Assembly: GCA_946415795.1 (NCBI GenBank)
Contig: CAMKTW010000003.1
Location: forward strand, 1 to 31,365
Length of the DNA: 31,365 bases
DNA from: an uncultured Bacteroidales bacterium
Lineage (GTDB): Bacteria; Bacteroidota; Bacteroidia; Bacteroidales; UBA932
Reading direction: 5' to 3'
The notes under the pieces were generated by a model that saw nothing but the letters and a program-made list of their open reading frames with translations, did no database searches and was not told where the DNA came from. Made by a program: the position numbers and the translations under genes. Below, in pieces: positions 16,342 through 23,696 of the stretch; within the stretch, counting starts at the first letter, position 1; each line of letters starts with the position of its first letter.

Positions 16342-17436
16342 CTACTCTTCCCGGGCTTGCATCCAGGCCGTCACGGTCATTCCCGTCTTCTGTTTGAACG
16401 CGGCGCTGAAGGTGCTGTAGCTGCGGAATCCGCTCTCGGAAGAGAGTTGGAGGGCGGTGACAATACGGTTTTCAGCCACGGCCTCCCTGTGCAGGCGGAT
16501 GAAATGGTCCACGCGAAGGCCGTTGATATAGGCGTTAAAGGTAAGCCCCTGCCGGGCAAAGTACTGGCTAAGGTAGTAACGGTTGGTGCCGATGGCATTT
16601 GCAAGCTGGGCCAGGGAGAGGTCATTCCTCAGATAGAGCTGCCCGCTCTCGCAATGCTTTTTCAGAAGTGCGTCGATCCAGTTGAACGTTGCCGTAGGTG
16701 CCGGTGCATCCTGCAGCTCTTCTGCCAGTTCAGGCTCCTGCGCAGTGCTTTCGCTCAGTTGCTGCAGGGTTTCTGTGCGCCAGAGCACAAGGCCCAGAAT
16801 GATGATATAGTCAATTTGGAGAAGATATAGCATAACCCGGCTCTGTTCAGTGGTGATGCTGTAAAGGGAAAAATACAGCACGAATACGGCCATTATCATA
16901 AAGCTCTGCCAGACTTCCTTGTTCTCCAGATCGGCGTAGTTATCCCTGAGCCAGCGACCATAACGCCTGACTGCAAAGAACATATACAGCAGATACAGCG
17001 CGTATAGCGCAACGGCATAGATGCTCTGCCAGAACAGAAAAGTCTCGTTCCCCCGTATGATGCCCAAGGCAGACAGCACAATGGCAGGAACCAGCGCCAC
17101 TGCCATTGGCCATACTGGCCGGTGAAGGTCCTGCAACATAGACAGCAGGATTCCGGTGATAGTGGGCATGATCAGCAGGATATCCAGGGTGCAGACAATC
17201 AGGTAAACGGTTATGGAGGGATGTTGGGCGTAATACATCCAATACAGGTGACTCAATGCCGAAACCGACAGAAAGGCCGCCCCCCATCTGCGCAACCGCA
17301 CGGGCGAGGTCACCCCGGGCGCTATGGCGTTACTGCGCCGCATCAGCAGATAGAGAGCTGCGGCCAGATCCAAAAAGGTTACACCCCCGTAGAGGAAGAA
17401 AAATCCTATGTCTTGAAGTATCTCTTGCGCTTCCAT
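16342..17436 (-). CDS. AraC-family transcriptional regulator with membrane-embedded N-terminus
   Basis: A 364-residue protein. About six to seven hydrophobic segments fill residues 5-240 (e.g. FFFLYGGVTFLDLAAALYLL), followed by a linker rich in Glu/Pro/Ala. A C-terminal AraC double helix-turn-helix domain (about 265-360) contains LSLAQLANAIGTNRYYLSQYF and SGFRSYSTFSAAFKQKTGMT. Such proteins are frequent in Bacteroidota and are thought to sense a ligand or state in the membrane and bind DNA directly. I chose the ATG at 17436. It has a strong AGGAGG (17444-17449) 7 nt upstream, whereas the frame could also be opened by the TTG at 17439. Near-identical 20-bp-period repeats beside this gene and at 7033-7066 are its most likely targets. 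The DNA-binding domain is clear; the signal is unknown. Confidence 0.92.
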   Translation of the reverse strand: MEAQEILQDIGFFFLYGGVTFLDLAAALYLLMRRSNAIAPGVTSPVRLRRWGAAFLSVSALSHLYWMYYAQHPSITVYLIVCTLDILLIMPTITGILLSMLQDLHRPVWPMAVALVPAIVLSALGIIRGNETFLFWQSIYAVALYALYLLYMFFAVRRYGRWLRDNYADLENKEVWQSFMIMAVFVLYFSLYSITTEQSRVMLYLLQIDYIIILGLVLWRTETLQQLSESTAQEPELAEELQDAPAPTATFNWIDALLKKHCESGQLYLRNDLSLAQLANAIGTNRYYLSQYFARQGLTFNAYINGLRVDHFIRLHREAVAENRIVTALQLSSESGFRSYSTFSAAFKQKTGMTVTAWMQAREE

Positions 17437-17442
17437 CAAAAA

Positions 17443-17450
17443 CCCTCCTT
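17443..17450 (-). promoter_or_regulatory. Strong Shine-Dalgarno of the AraC-family gene
   Basis: AAGGAGGG on the minus strand places AGGAGG 7 nt before the ATG at 17436. This is unusual in Bacteroidota, where such sites are generally weak, and it decides the ATG over the neighbouring TTG. Upstream in the leader, GCCTG/CAGGC arms (about 17457-17492) could form a hairpin. Confidence 0.6.
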
Positions 17451-17514
17451 AAGGAATTGCCTGAGAGACCCACTTTGCGCAGACCAGGCATCAACGATAT
17501 CAGCGTAATGCTGC

Positions 17515-17546
17515 CTTGTCAATACCCCCATTATTCCGTACATTTG
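17515..17546 (+). promoter_or_regulatory. Promoter of the M64 peptidase gene
   Basis: TACATTTG (17539-17546) fits TAnnTTTG exactly, and CTTG (17515-17518), a one-mismatch -33 element, stands 20 bp upstream. The transcript would have a leader of about 88 nt before the ATG at 17639. Confidence 0.65.
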
Positions 17547-17554
17547 TCCTGTAC
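17538..17554. promoter_or_regulatory. Palindrome GTACA-N7-TGTAC in the AraC/M64 divergent promoter region
   Basis: The inverted repeat covers the plus-strand -7 box of the M64 gene and touches the minus-strand -7 box of the AraC-family gene. A protein bound here would block or switch both promoters. It does not resemble the direct repeats at 7033 and 16289, so a different regulator, or none, may be involved. Confidence 0.4.
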
Positions 17555-17561
17555 AAAAATA
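17554..17561 (-). promoter_or_regulatory. -7 box (TATTTTTG) of the AraC-family gene
   Basis: On the minus strand TATTTTTG fits TAnnTTTG and predicts a leader of about 110 nt. A GCATATTTTTA sequence right beside it (17562-17572) is one mismatch from the GCATATTTTGA half-site, so weak autoregulation is possible, although no second half-site is seen 20 bp away. Confidence 0.45.
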
Positions 17562-17638
17562 GCATATTTTTATTAGTCGTAAACAACAAAATTGAATAAG
17601 GTGCTTATTATTGCCTGGCCGCTCCTTATGGAAACCCT

Positions 17639-20600
17639 ATGAAATACTTTTTTCGCACTGTGTTGGCAGTCATTGGTCTATTCATTGCAATTTCCTGCCA
17701 GCAGCAACCTTATGTTATCCTCAAAGGCTCCGGGACTCTCTCCTTCACCTGCGATGGCGGCTCACAGAGTTTTTCTTTTTCCGCCAACCGCAAGTGGACT
17801 GTAACTCCCTCTGCACCGTGGTGCAAGGTTACACCATCTTCCGGAGCGGCCGGGGAAGAGGATATATCCATAGGCGTTACCGTTGACAAGAACCCCACCT
17901 ATGAAACCAGGGAGTGCACCCTGGCCATAAGGGTCGGGGAATTGACCGGGACTGTTACTGTCAGGCAGGATATGGGGTTGGGACTGGTTGTGTCACCAAA
18001 TATATATGAAGTCTCTTGTGCGGCCCAGACCATAGAGGTTGAAGTTCTTGCAAACGTTGATTATACTGTGGAAATTGAGCACCCGGGGGATGGCTGGCTA
18101 TCTTACGAGGGGACAAAGGGCCTATCCAAAGGATCCATCGTCCTGGCAGTTTCAGAGAATGAGACCTACGAAGCGCGCGAGGGCAGGATTGCCGTAAAAC
18201 AGAGCGATGGGAATCTTGTGGAGAGAATAACGGTGAAGCAGGCGCAGAATGACGGGCTTTTTCTCTCAGTCCCGGAGTATAACCTCTCGAACACAAGCCA
18301 TACCCTGACTCTGGAAGTTAAAGCCAATGTGGAATATGAAGTTACCCCCGGCGTCGATTGGATACATTATGTTTCCTCTTCATCCACCAAAGCTTTGACG
18401 ACATCCCAGATTACCCTTCAGATTGACGCAAACGATGCCTATGACGAGCGGAGCGGGCAGGTTATCGTAAGACAGCGCGGGGGGAATCTCAGTGGTGTTG
18501 TCACTGTTAATCAGGAAGAGAACTATGGCATTTTCTTGTCAAAAGAGGTTATTGAGATTTCCAAGGAGGCACAAACGGTTGAAGTAGAAGTAAGATACAA
18601 TGTTGATATAGACATTATTGTTCCGGAGAATGTTATGGGAGTGATGGTGGGTGCTGTCGGATACAGTGATCAAAACACACAGACAAAGGCCCTCAACACT
18701 CGCAGATACCGCTTACAGATTAAGGAGAATACCGCCCCCGATCCACGTGAAGCAACTATTACTTTCAAGCAGAAAGATGGCGCGCTGAGCGGTACTGTCA
18801 AGATTATACAGTCCCAGAATGATATGATAGACGTTTCGCCTCCAGAAATCATAATACCATATTCAGGAGGGAAAGAGACGGTCACCATTGAGTCCAATAT
18901 CGATGTCAAAGCTGATGTACACGGAGCCAACTGGCTTTCCGTCAGTAAAAACGCCCGGACAAAGGGTCTGGTGCAATCTTCTTACACAATCAGCGCTGCA
19001 GGGAATGAGGGGAATCAGCGGGAGGCAGTTGTCGTCTTTAGCGGGAAAGGTATAGAAAAGAGGGTCCGCATTATACAGAAACCGTTCCCGCTTATTTTAT
19101 CGGCTTCATCAGTTGCAGTGGATTGCCTGGATCGTGCAGCAACTTCAATATCTGTAGATGCTGCGGGGGAATGGAGCGTCAGGGAGAAAGGCAGTTCAAT
19201 CCTTACTCTTTCCAAAGATGGCGGAGAAGCAGGCACCTGGCCTGTAACCATCTCCGTGAACGGCGCCAATTGCACAAATACAGACAGATACGCTACTGTT
19301 GAGTTTATCTGTGACGGCATCGCCAGAACCGTACAGATAAAGCAAGTCCCAGCTTTTAGGTTCGACAACCTGGACCACATCATTCCCGCCTCTGGCGGCA
19401 GCCACAAATTCAACTTCCATTTTCCCCGGCCATTTGACTCCGGGACCGTGAAGACACACGATTATGACAACGGTTTCTACGAGTTGATCCATTATACCGG
19501 AGAAGATAACGCTCCACAGACCTTAATGAGCCGATTTGAAGTCTCGCAGGCAAACCCGGTCGATACTTATATGTATGTTTCATATAACTTCCAGGCCAAT
19601 TATGGGAAATCGGCCCGGATCGGGCGTTTCAGGCTGTGTTTCTACGAAGATGGGCAGACATTGGTGTCCGAATGGATCAATGTCACCCAACTTGGAGATG
19701 CCGCCGCCTCAGATGAAGCCGATGGCATCACTACCATACTTCAGCAGCACTCTAAAGGCTCAGGGGTGCCAGTCGTAATACTCGGTGACGGTTTCACAAA
19801 AAATGATATCAGCAACGGGCTGTTCGCCAGTGCCGCCAGGAAGGCGTATGGATACTTCTTTTCTGCCGAGCCGGTTTCTTCGCTGAAAGATTACTTTGAC
19901 GTATGGGCCATCACCGCCGTATCATCCTCTGCCAAATTCGATGGCACCACCCGTTTTGCCAGTTCGTTTACTGGAGGCACGAGCATTAAAGGCTCTGATG
20001 ATCTGGCTGTCCGTTACGCGTGCAAGGTCGTGCCGCCAGACAAGACAGATGATATGCTCATCATTATCATTCTGAACACTGACCGCTATGCCGGTACGTG
20101 CTATCTATATTATCTGGAGTATCCAGACCACCTGAAGATGACTTATTCCGTCGCTTACATACCGATGACCGATGAACGTGATATGACTTTTGAGGAAGTG
20201 CTCCATCACGAAGCCTGCGGCCACGGACTTGGCAAACTTGCCGATGAGTATTCCCGCAATGGCACAATCCCCTCTGCAAATGCCGACAGACTCATTCTCT
20301 ACCATAATGCCGGAGCATATGTCAACGTTGATCTTCATTCAGATGTCTCGTCCACACTGTGGGCAGATTTTGCATCAGACCCGCGCTTCGGATACGAGCA
20401 GATAGGGGTCTACCGGGGTGGCTATACATACAGTTACGGGGTATATCGTCCCACTCAAACCAGTATTATGGACTCCAATAAGGGCATATTCAACGCCCCT
20501 TCCCGCGCGCAGATTTACAAGAGGGTGATGGGCATCGCCAACAACTGGGACTGGAGTTTCGATTACGAGGATTTTGTAAGATTTGACGCAGATTTCCGAA

Positions 20601-20713
20601 GCGGCCACTACAACAACTCTAACCAGACAAAAGCTCTGAAGCACGCACTGCCTGATGGCTTTACCCCCCTGGCCCCTCCTGTCCTCGTAAAAGACAATCG
20701 CCCCCGGAAGTGA
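17639..20713 (+). CDS. BACON-repeat lipoprotein with C-terminal M64 (IgA-peptidase-like) metallopeptidase domain
   Basis: A 1024-residue envelope protein. A lipoprotein signal ends in AISC with Cys20. Five to six BACON-like beta-sandwich repeats follow, about 25-111, 117-202, 207-292, 298-391, 398-481 and 484-570; each ends in a strand such as GTVTVRQ, ERITVKQ or VRIIQK. A linker domain (about 575-690) leads to a peptidase domain (about 705-1000) of the M64 family, recognisable by VVILGDGFT and the metal motif HEACGHGLGKLADEY from His857. BACON domains are thought to bind glycans or mucin, so the enzyme may act on a glycoprotein at the cell surface. M64 is named after a clostridial IgA protease, but the substrate here is unproven. 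It is transcribed alone, divergent from the AraC-family gene. Confidence 0.92.
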   Translation: MKYFFRTVLAVIGLFIAISCQQQPYVILKGSGTLSFTCDGGSQSFSFSANRKWTVTPSAPWCKVTPSSGAAGEEDISIGVTVDKNPTYETRECTLAIRVGELTGTVTVRQDMGLGLVVSPNIYEVSCAAQTIEVEVLANVDYTVEIEHPGDGWLSYEGTKGLSKGSIVLAVSENETYEAREGRIAVKQSDGNLVERITVKQAQNDGLFLSVPEYNLSNTSHTLTLEVKANVEYEVTPGVDWIHYVSSSSTKALTTSQITLQIDANDAYDERSGQVIVRQRGGNLSGVVTVNQEENYGIFLSKEVIEISKEAQTVEVEVRYNVDIDIIVPENVMGVMVGAVGYSDQNTQTKALNTRRYRLQIKENTAPDPREATITFKQKDGALSGTVKIIQSQNDMIDVSPPEIIIPYSGGKETVTIESNIDVKADVHGANWLSVSKNARTKGLVQSSYTISAAGNEGNQREAVVVFSGKGIEKRVRIIQKPFPLILSASSVAVDCLDRAATSISVDAAGEWSVREKGSSILTLSKDGGEAGTWPVTISVNGANCTNTDRYATVEFICDGIARTVQIKQVPAFRFDNLDHIIPASGGSHKFNFHFPRPFDSGTVKTHDYDNGFYELIHYTGEDNAPQTLMSRFEVSQANPVDTYMYVSYNFQANYGKSARIGRFRLCFYEDGQTLVSEWINVTQLGDAAASDEADGITTILQQHSKGSGVPVVILGDGFTKNDISNGLFASAARKAYGYFFSAEPVSSLKDYFDVWAITAVSSSAKFDGTTRFASSFTGGTSIKGSDDLAVRYACKVVPPDKTDDMLIIIILNTDRYAGTCYLYYLEYPDHLKMTYSVAYIPMTDERDMTFEEVLHHEACGHGLGKLADEYSRNGTIPSANADRLILYHNAGAYVNVDLHSDVSSTLWADFASDPRFGYEQIGVYRGGYTYSYGVYRPTQTSIMDSNKGIFNAPSRAQIYKRVMGIANNWDWSFDYEDFVRFDADFRSGHYNNSNQTKALKHALPDGFTPLAPPVLVKDNRPRK

Positions 20714-20731
20714 TAAATATCAGCTTTTTTT
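20711..20731 (+). terminator. Weak hairpin with T-run after the M64 gene
   Basis: A 5-bp stem TGATA/TATCA with an AA loop is followed by GC and seven T residues. The stem overlaps the stop codon and is short, so termination may be partial. Confidence 0.35.
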
Positions 20732-20762
20732 ATGACTGAGAAAATGTTTCGCATTTAATGCA

Positions 20763-20770
20763 TATCTTTG
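20763..20770 (+). promoter_or_regulatory. -7 box (TATCTTTG) of the GMP synthase gene
   Basis: An exact TAnnTTTG match lies 47 nt before the ATG at 20818. A small palindrome, GCATT-A-AATGC-like (20751-20762), precedes it; no TTTG is seen at the -33 position. Its presence shows that the short gene is not the torn 3' end of a longer gene. Confidence 0.55.
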
Positions 20771-20817
20771 CTGATAACGTGATTGATTTATAATTTTTAA
20801 CAGATAATTACAATAAT

Positions 20818-21801
20818 ATGACTACAGGTAATGTTCGTCCGGCATCGATGGAGCGCATAACGACCTCCGACCTGGCCAGGAAATTCATTGAAGAACAGAT
20901 TAACGAACTGCGCGCACAGATTGGCGACAAGAAGGTGCTGCTCGCCCTCTCCGGCGGAGTTGACTCTTCTGTCGTCGCCGCGTTGCTCATAAAGGCCGTG
21001 GGCAAACAACTGGTTTCTGTACACGTCAATCACGGGCTCCTGCGCAAGGGTGAACCGGAGCAGGTGGTGCGTGTATTCCGCGACGAGCTGGATGCCAATT
21101 TGATCTATGTCGATGCTGTGGACCGTTTCCTGGACAAGCTGGCCGGTGTTGCCGACCCGGAGCAAAAGCGCAAGATCATCGGCGCCGAGTTTATCCGCGT
21201 GTTCGAGGAGGAGGCTCGCAAACTGGAGGGCATCAGCTTCCTGGCGCAGGGAACCATTTATCCGGATATCATCGAATCCGGTCCGGTGAAATCCCACCAC
21301 AACGTCGGCGGACTGCCTGAGGATTTGCAGTTTGAGCTTGTAGAGCCAATCAAGTTTCTCTTCAAGGATGAGGTTCGCGTTGTGGGCAAGGAGCTTGGGC
21401 TGCCAGACAATATGGTATTCCGCCAGCCGTTCCCCGGCCCCGGCCTGGGCGTCCGCTGCACCGGCGCCATCACCCGCGACCGTCTTGAGGCCCTCCGTGA
21501 AAGCGACGCGATCCTGCGTGAGGAATTTGCGAAGAACGGCCTCGAAGGCAAGGTTTGGCAGTACTTCACCGTGGTGCCCGACTATAAATCCACCGGCGTA
21601 AAGGACAATAAGCGCAGCTGGGACTGGCCCGTCATTATCCGTGCCGTCAATACCCGCGACGCGATGACCGCCACCATAGAAGAGATCCCCTACCCGCTTC
21701 TCCACCACATCACCCAGCGCATAGTGAAGGAGGTGCCCGGCGTAAACCGCGTACTCTACGACCTCACCCCGAAGCCCACGGGAACCATCGAGTGGGAGTA
21801 G
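20818..21801 (+). CDS. guaA: GMP synthase, ATP-pyrophosphatase plus dimerisation domains only
   Basis: A 327-residue protein matching only the C-terminal two thirds of a usual GuaA, which converts XMP to GMP. The PP-loop SGGVDSS is at 45-51. QGTIYPDIIES, KSHHNVGGLPE and RQPFPGPGLGVR (202-213) mark the adenylation and XMP site, and the C-terminal dimerisation domain ends in TGTIEWE. The usual N-terminal class-I glutamine amidotransferase domain, about 190 residues with a Cys-His-Glu triad, is absent. The gene has its own promoter and a normal start, so this looks like a natural two-subunit or ammonia-using form, as in archaeal GuaAa/GuaAb, rather than damage. No partner amidotransferase gene lies in the window. 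Function as a GMP-forming enzyme is likely; the nitrogen donor is uncertain. Confidence 0.93.
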   Translation: MTTGNVRPASMERITTSDLARKFIEEQINELRAQIGDKKVLLALSGGVDSSVVAALLIKAVGKQLVSVHVNHGLLRKGEPEQVVRVFRDELDANLIYVDAVDRFLDKLAGVADPEQKRKIIGAEFIRVFEEEARKLEGISFLAQGTIYPDIIESGPVKSHHNVGGLPEDLQFELVEPIKFLFKDEVRVVGKELGLPDNMVFRQPFPGPGLGVRCTGAITRDRLEALRESDAILREEFAKNGLEGKVWQYFTVVPDYKSTGVKDNKRSWDWPVIIRAVNTRDAMTATIEEIPYPLLHHITQRIVKEVPGVNRVLYDLTPKPTGTIEWE

Positions 21802-21830
21802 TATTGCGGATTGCATATTCAGAGGGTGTA

Positions 21831-21983
21831 ATGAAAAAACTCTTTCTTACAATATGCCTCATCGGAGCGATGGCTCTGGGGCGGCGGCACCTTTGCAGAT
21901 GGGCCAAGAAATATCTCCTCAACATTGCCGGTGTTTCACAGCAGGATATAGACGATTTCCGCACAATGATGCTTACCGATTAA
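21831..21983 (+). CDS. Small hypothetical ORF with N-terminal hydrophobic segment
   Basis: A 50-residue frame begins MKKLFLTICLIGAMALG, which looks like a signal peptide, and continues as a short basic then acidic stretch ending QQDIDDFRTMMLTD. I recognise no family. The change from a convincing signal peptide to an Arg-rich stretch (GRRHLCRW) suggests either a genuine micro-protein or a gene with a frameshift in the GGGGCGGCGGCA tract (from 21879). It lies between the GMP synthase and the GH109-like gene, 16 nt before the latter, and could be co-transcribed with it. Confidence 0.4.
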   Translation: MKKLFLTICLIGAMALGRRHLCRWAKKYLLNIAGVSQQDIDDFRTMMLTD

Positions 21984-21999
21984 TCATTAGTCACACAAT

Positions 22000-23454
22000 A
22001 TGAAAAGAACTCTGTTTACACTTACGGCTGCTGCACTTATTGCGTGCGCTTGCCAACAACAACCTGCCGACCCTTACGGCTATACCATCAAAGACAACCA
22101 GATTGTCTATAACACCCCTGAGCGCCCCTCAGACCAGCAGAGCATGCTCGGTTTTGCGGCCGAACCGATAGAGAATGTCCGCGTAGGCATCATCGGCCTC
22201 GGTGACCGCGGCACAAGTGCCGTATGGCGCATGCCTTACCAGGAATTTGCCACTGTCGTCGCCCTCTGCGACCTTTTCCCGGAAAGGGTTGAAAGGGCTC
22301 AGAAGGTCCTTGAAGACCTCGGCGCCCCCCGTGCCATGTATGAATATAGCGGCGAGGAGGGCTACAAACAGCTCTGCGAGCGCGACGACATCGACCTGGT
22401 TTACCTGGCAGTGCCATGGCAACTTCATACTCCCATCGCAGTCTATGCAATGGAACACGGCAAACACGTGGCTATCGAGGTTCCCGCTGCCACCAGCATC
22501 CAGGAGTGCTGGGATCTTGTCAACACATCGGAACGTACCCGCAGGCACTGCATGATGCTTGAGAACTGCTGCTACGACTTTTTTGAGCTCAACTGCCTGA
22601 ATATGATCCAGCAGGGACTCTTCGGTGACATCGTACATGTAGAAGGTTCTTATTGCCATAACTTGACCGACTATTGGGACGGCTACCAGGGCGACTGGCG
22701 CATGATTTTTAACCGCGCACACCACGGTGACGTTTACCCCACCCACGGCATCGGCCCCATCTGCCAGGATATAAACATCCACCGCGGCGACAAGATGGAC
22801 TATCTGGTTGCCATGGACAGCGATGCCTTTGCAGGGCAGGCAACTGCCGACAAACGCTACGGCGAGGGGACTTACCAGTATGCCAACGGTGACCACACCA
22901 CCACTATGATCCGCACCAGAAAAGGAAAAACCATCCTGGTAGAGCACGACGTAGTCACCCCGCGTCCTTACAGCCGCATGTATCAGGTTGTAGGCACGAA
23001 GGGCTTTGCCAACAAGTATCCCAACGAGGGGCTTGCTCTGGGCAGTGAACATGTCGAAAAAGTTGCATACGACAATCTTGATGCAGAGCAATATATGGGC
23101 GAAGCTGAGCGCGACGCCTTGATGCAGGCGTACAAGCACCCCATCCTGTCAGATCTGGAAGAGGTTGCCCGCAAGGTGGGCGGTCACGGAGGGATGGACT
23201 TCATTATGGATTACCGCCTTTTCTACTGCCTGCACTATGGCCTCCCCCTGGACCAGGATGTTTACGATGCCGCTGAGTGGAGCTCCCTTGTAGAACTCAC
23301 CGAGGTATCCATCAAACACGGTTCGATGCCTGTTGTAATGCCCGATTTCACTCGCGGCGAGTGGGACAAGACAGACGGCATCACCTTCGCCTTTGCCGAG
23401 ACAGAAGCCGAGCCTGAGGCAGAACCTGCTGCAGAGGTGCCCGCAGCAGAATAA
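22000..23454 (+). CDS. GH109-like Gfo/Idh/MocA lipoprotein (alpha-N-acetylgalactosaminidase family)
   Basis: A 484-residue protein with a lipoprotein signal (LIAC, Cys16, or CAC, Cys18) followed by an NAD-binding Rossmann domain (RVGIIGLGDRG, 61-71). A Gfo/Idh/MocA C-terminal domain follows. Several segments match what I know of family GH109: HTPIA, EVPAATSIQECWDL, CMMLENCCYDFFEL, and PTHGIGPICQ with His249. GH109 enzymes use tightly bound NAD to hydrolyse terminal alpha-GalNAc by transient oxidation. Length is normal except for a C-terminal Ala/Glu/Pro-rich acidic tail (about 466-484). It would act in the periplasm or at the surface, possibly on mucin or blood-group A glycans. It follows the GMP synthase gene with no clear promoter of its own. 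An oxidoreductase role without glycosidase activity is the alternative. Confidence 0.88.
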   Translation: MKRTLFTLTAAALIACACQQQPADPYGYTIKDNQIVYNTPERPSDQQSMLGFAAEPIENVRVGIIGLGDRGTSAVWRMPYQEFATVVALCDLFPERVERAQKVLEDLGAPRAMYEYSGEEGYKQLCERDDIDLVYLAVPWQLHTPIAVYAMEHGKHVAIEVPAATSIQECWDLVNTSERTRRHCMMLENCCYDFFELNCLNMIQQGLFGDIVHVEGSYCHNLTDYWDGYQGDWRMIFNRAHHGDVYPTHGIGPICQDINIHRGDKMDYLVAMDSDAFAGQATADKRYGEGTYQYANGDHTTTMIRTRKGKTILVEHDVVTPRPYSRMYQVVGTKGFANKYPNEGLALGSEHVEKVAYDNLDAEQYMGEAERDALMQAYKHPILSDLEEVARKVGGHGGMDFIMDYRLFYCLHYGLPLDQDVYDAAEWSSLVELTEVSIKHGSMPVVMPDFTRGEWDKTDGITFAFAETEAEPEAEPAAEVPAAE

Positions 23455-23475
23455 AGTTCGACACGCATACCTGAC

Positions 23476-23503
23476 GAAATGCCCGGTTCTTGCCGGGCAT
23501 TTC
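23476..23503 (+). terminator. Hairpin terminator after the GH109-like gene
   Basis: A perfect 11-bp stem, GAAATGCCCGG / CCGGGCATTTC, with a TTCTTG loop starts 21 nt after the stop codon. There is no long T-run, but the stem is strong. Confidence 0.7.
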
Positions 23504-23683
23504 CGTTATGCGACGGGCAGGAAAGCCGTAAGCTTGAAATGGTTTGTGCGGTTTTCGAAGTGAGGCGTTGCTGAGCGGTAAGCAAAGCGGCCCGTATCGA
23601 AAAAAACGCCGGCCATGCGAGGGATGTCTGAGCGAAGCGAGTCCCCGAGCTTCGGCCCGGGGTATCCGGTATTTATTTTTTTG

Positions 23684-23691
23684 TACATTTG
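23684..23691 (+). promoter_or_regulatory. -7 box (TACATTTG) of the histidine phosphatase gene
   Basis: An exact TAnnTTTG match ends only 5 nt before the ATG at 23697, which predicts a leaderless or nearly leaderless mRNA and excludes the upstream in-frame ATG at 23544 as the start. Confidence 0.6.
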
Positions 23692-23696
23692 TTGTC

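Noticed and set aside
17457..17540. Possible riboswitch in the leader of the AraC-family gene
   Set aside because: A short hairpin can be drawn, but none of the conserved cores of known riboswitch classes (TPP, glycine, cobalamin, SAM) is present.
20797..21816. 339-codon minus-strand frame opposite the GMP synthase gene
   Set aside because: It is an antisense shadow of a strongly conserved enzyme and has no promoter or family resemblance.
21810..21824. ATTGCATATTCAGAG, one mismatch from the AraC-type half-site
   Set aside because: There is no second half-site at 20 bp spacing and no relation to the other regulated genes; a single match of this length can be chance.
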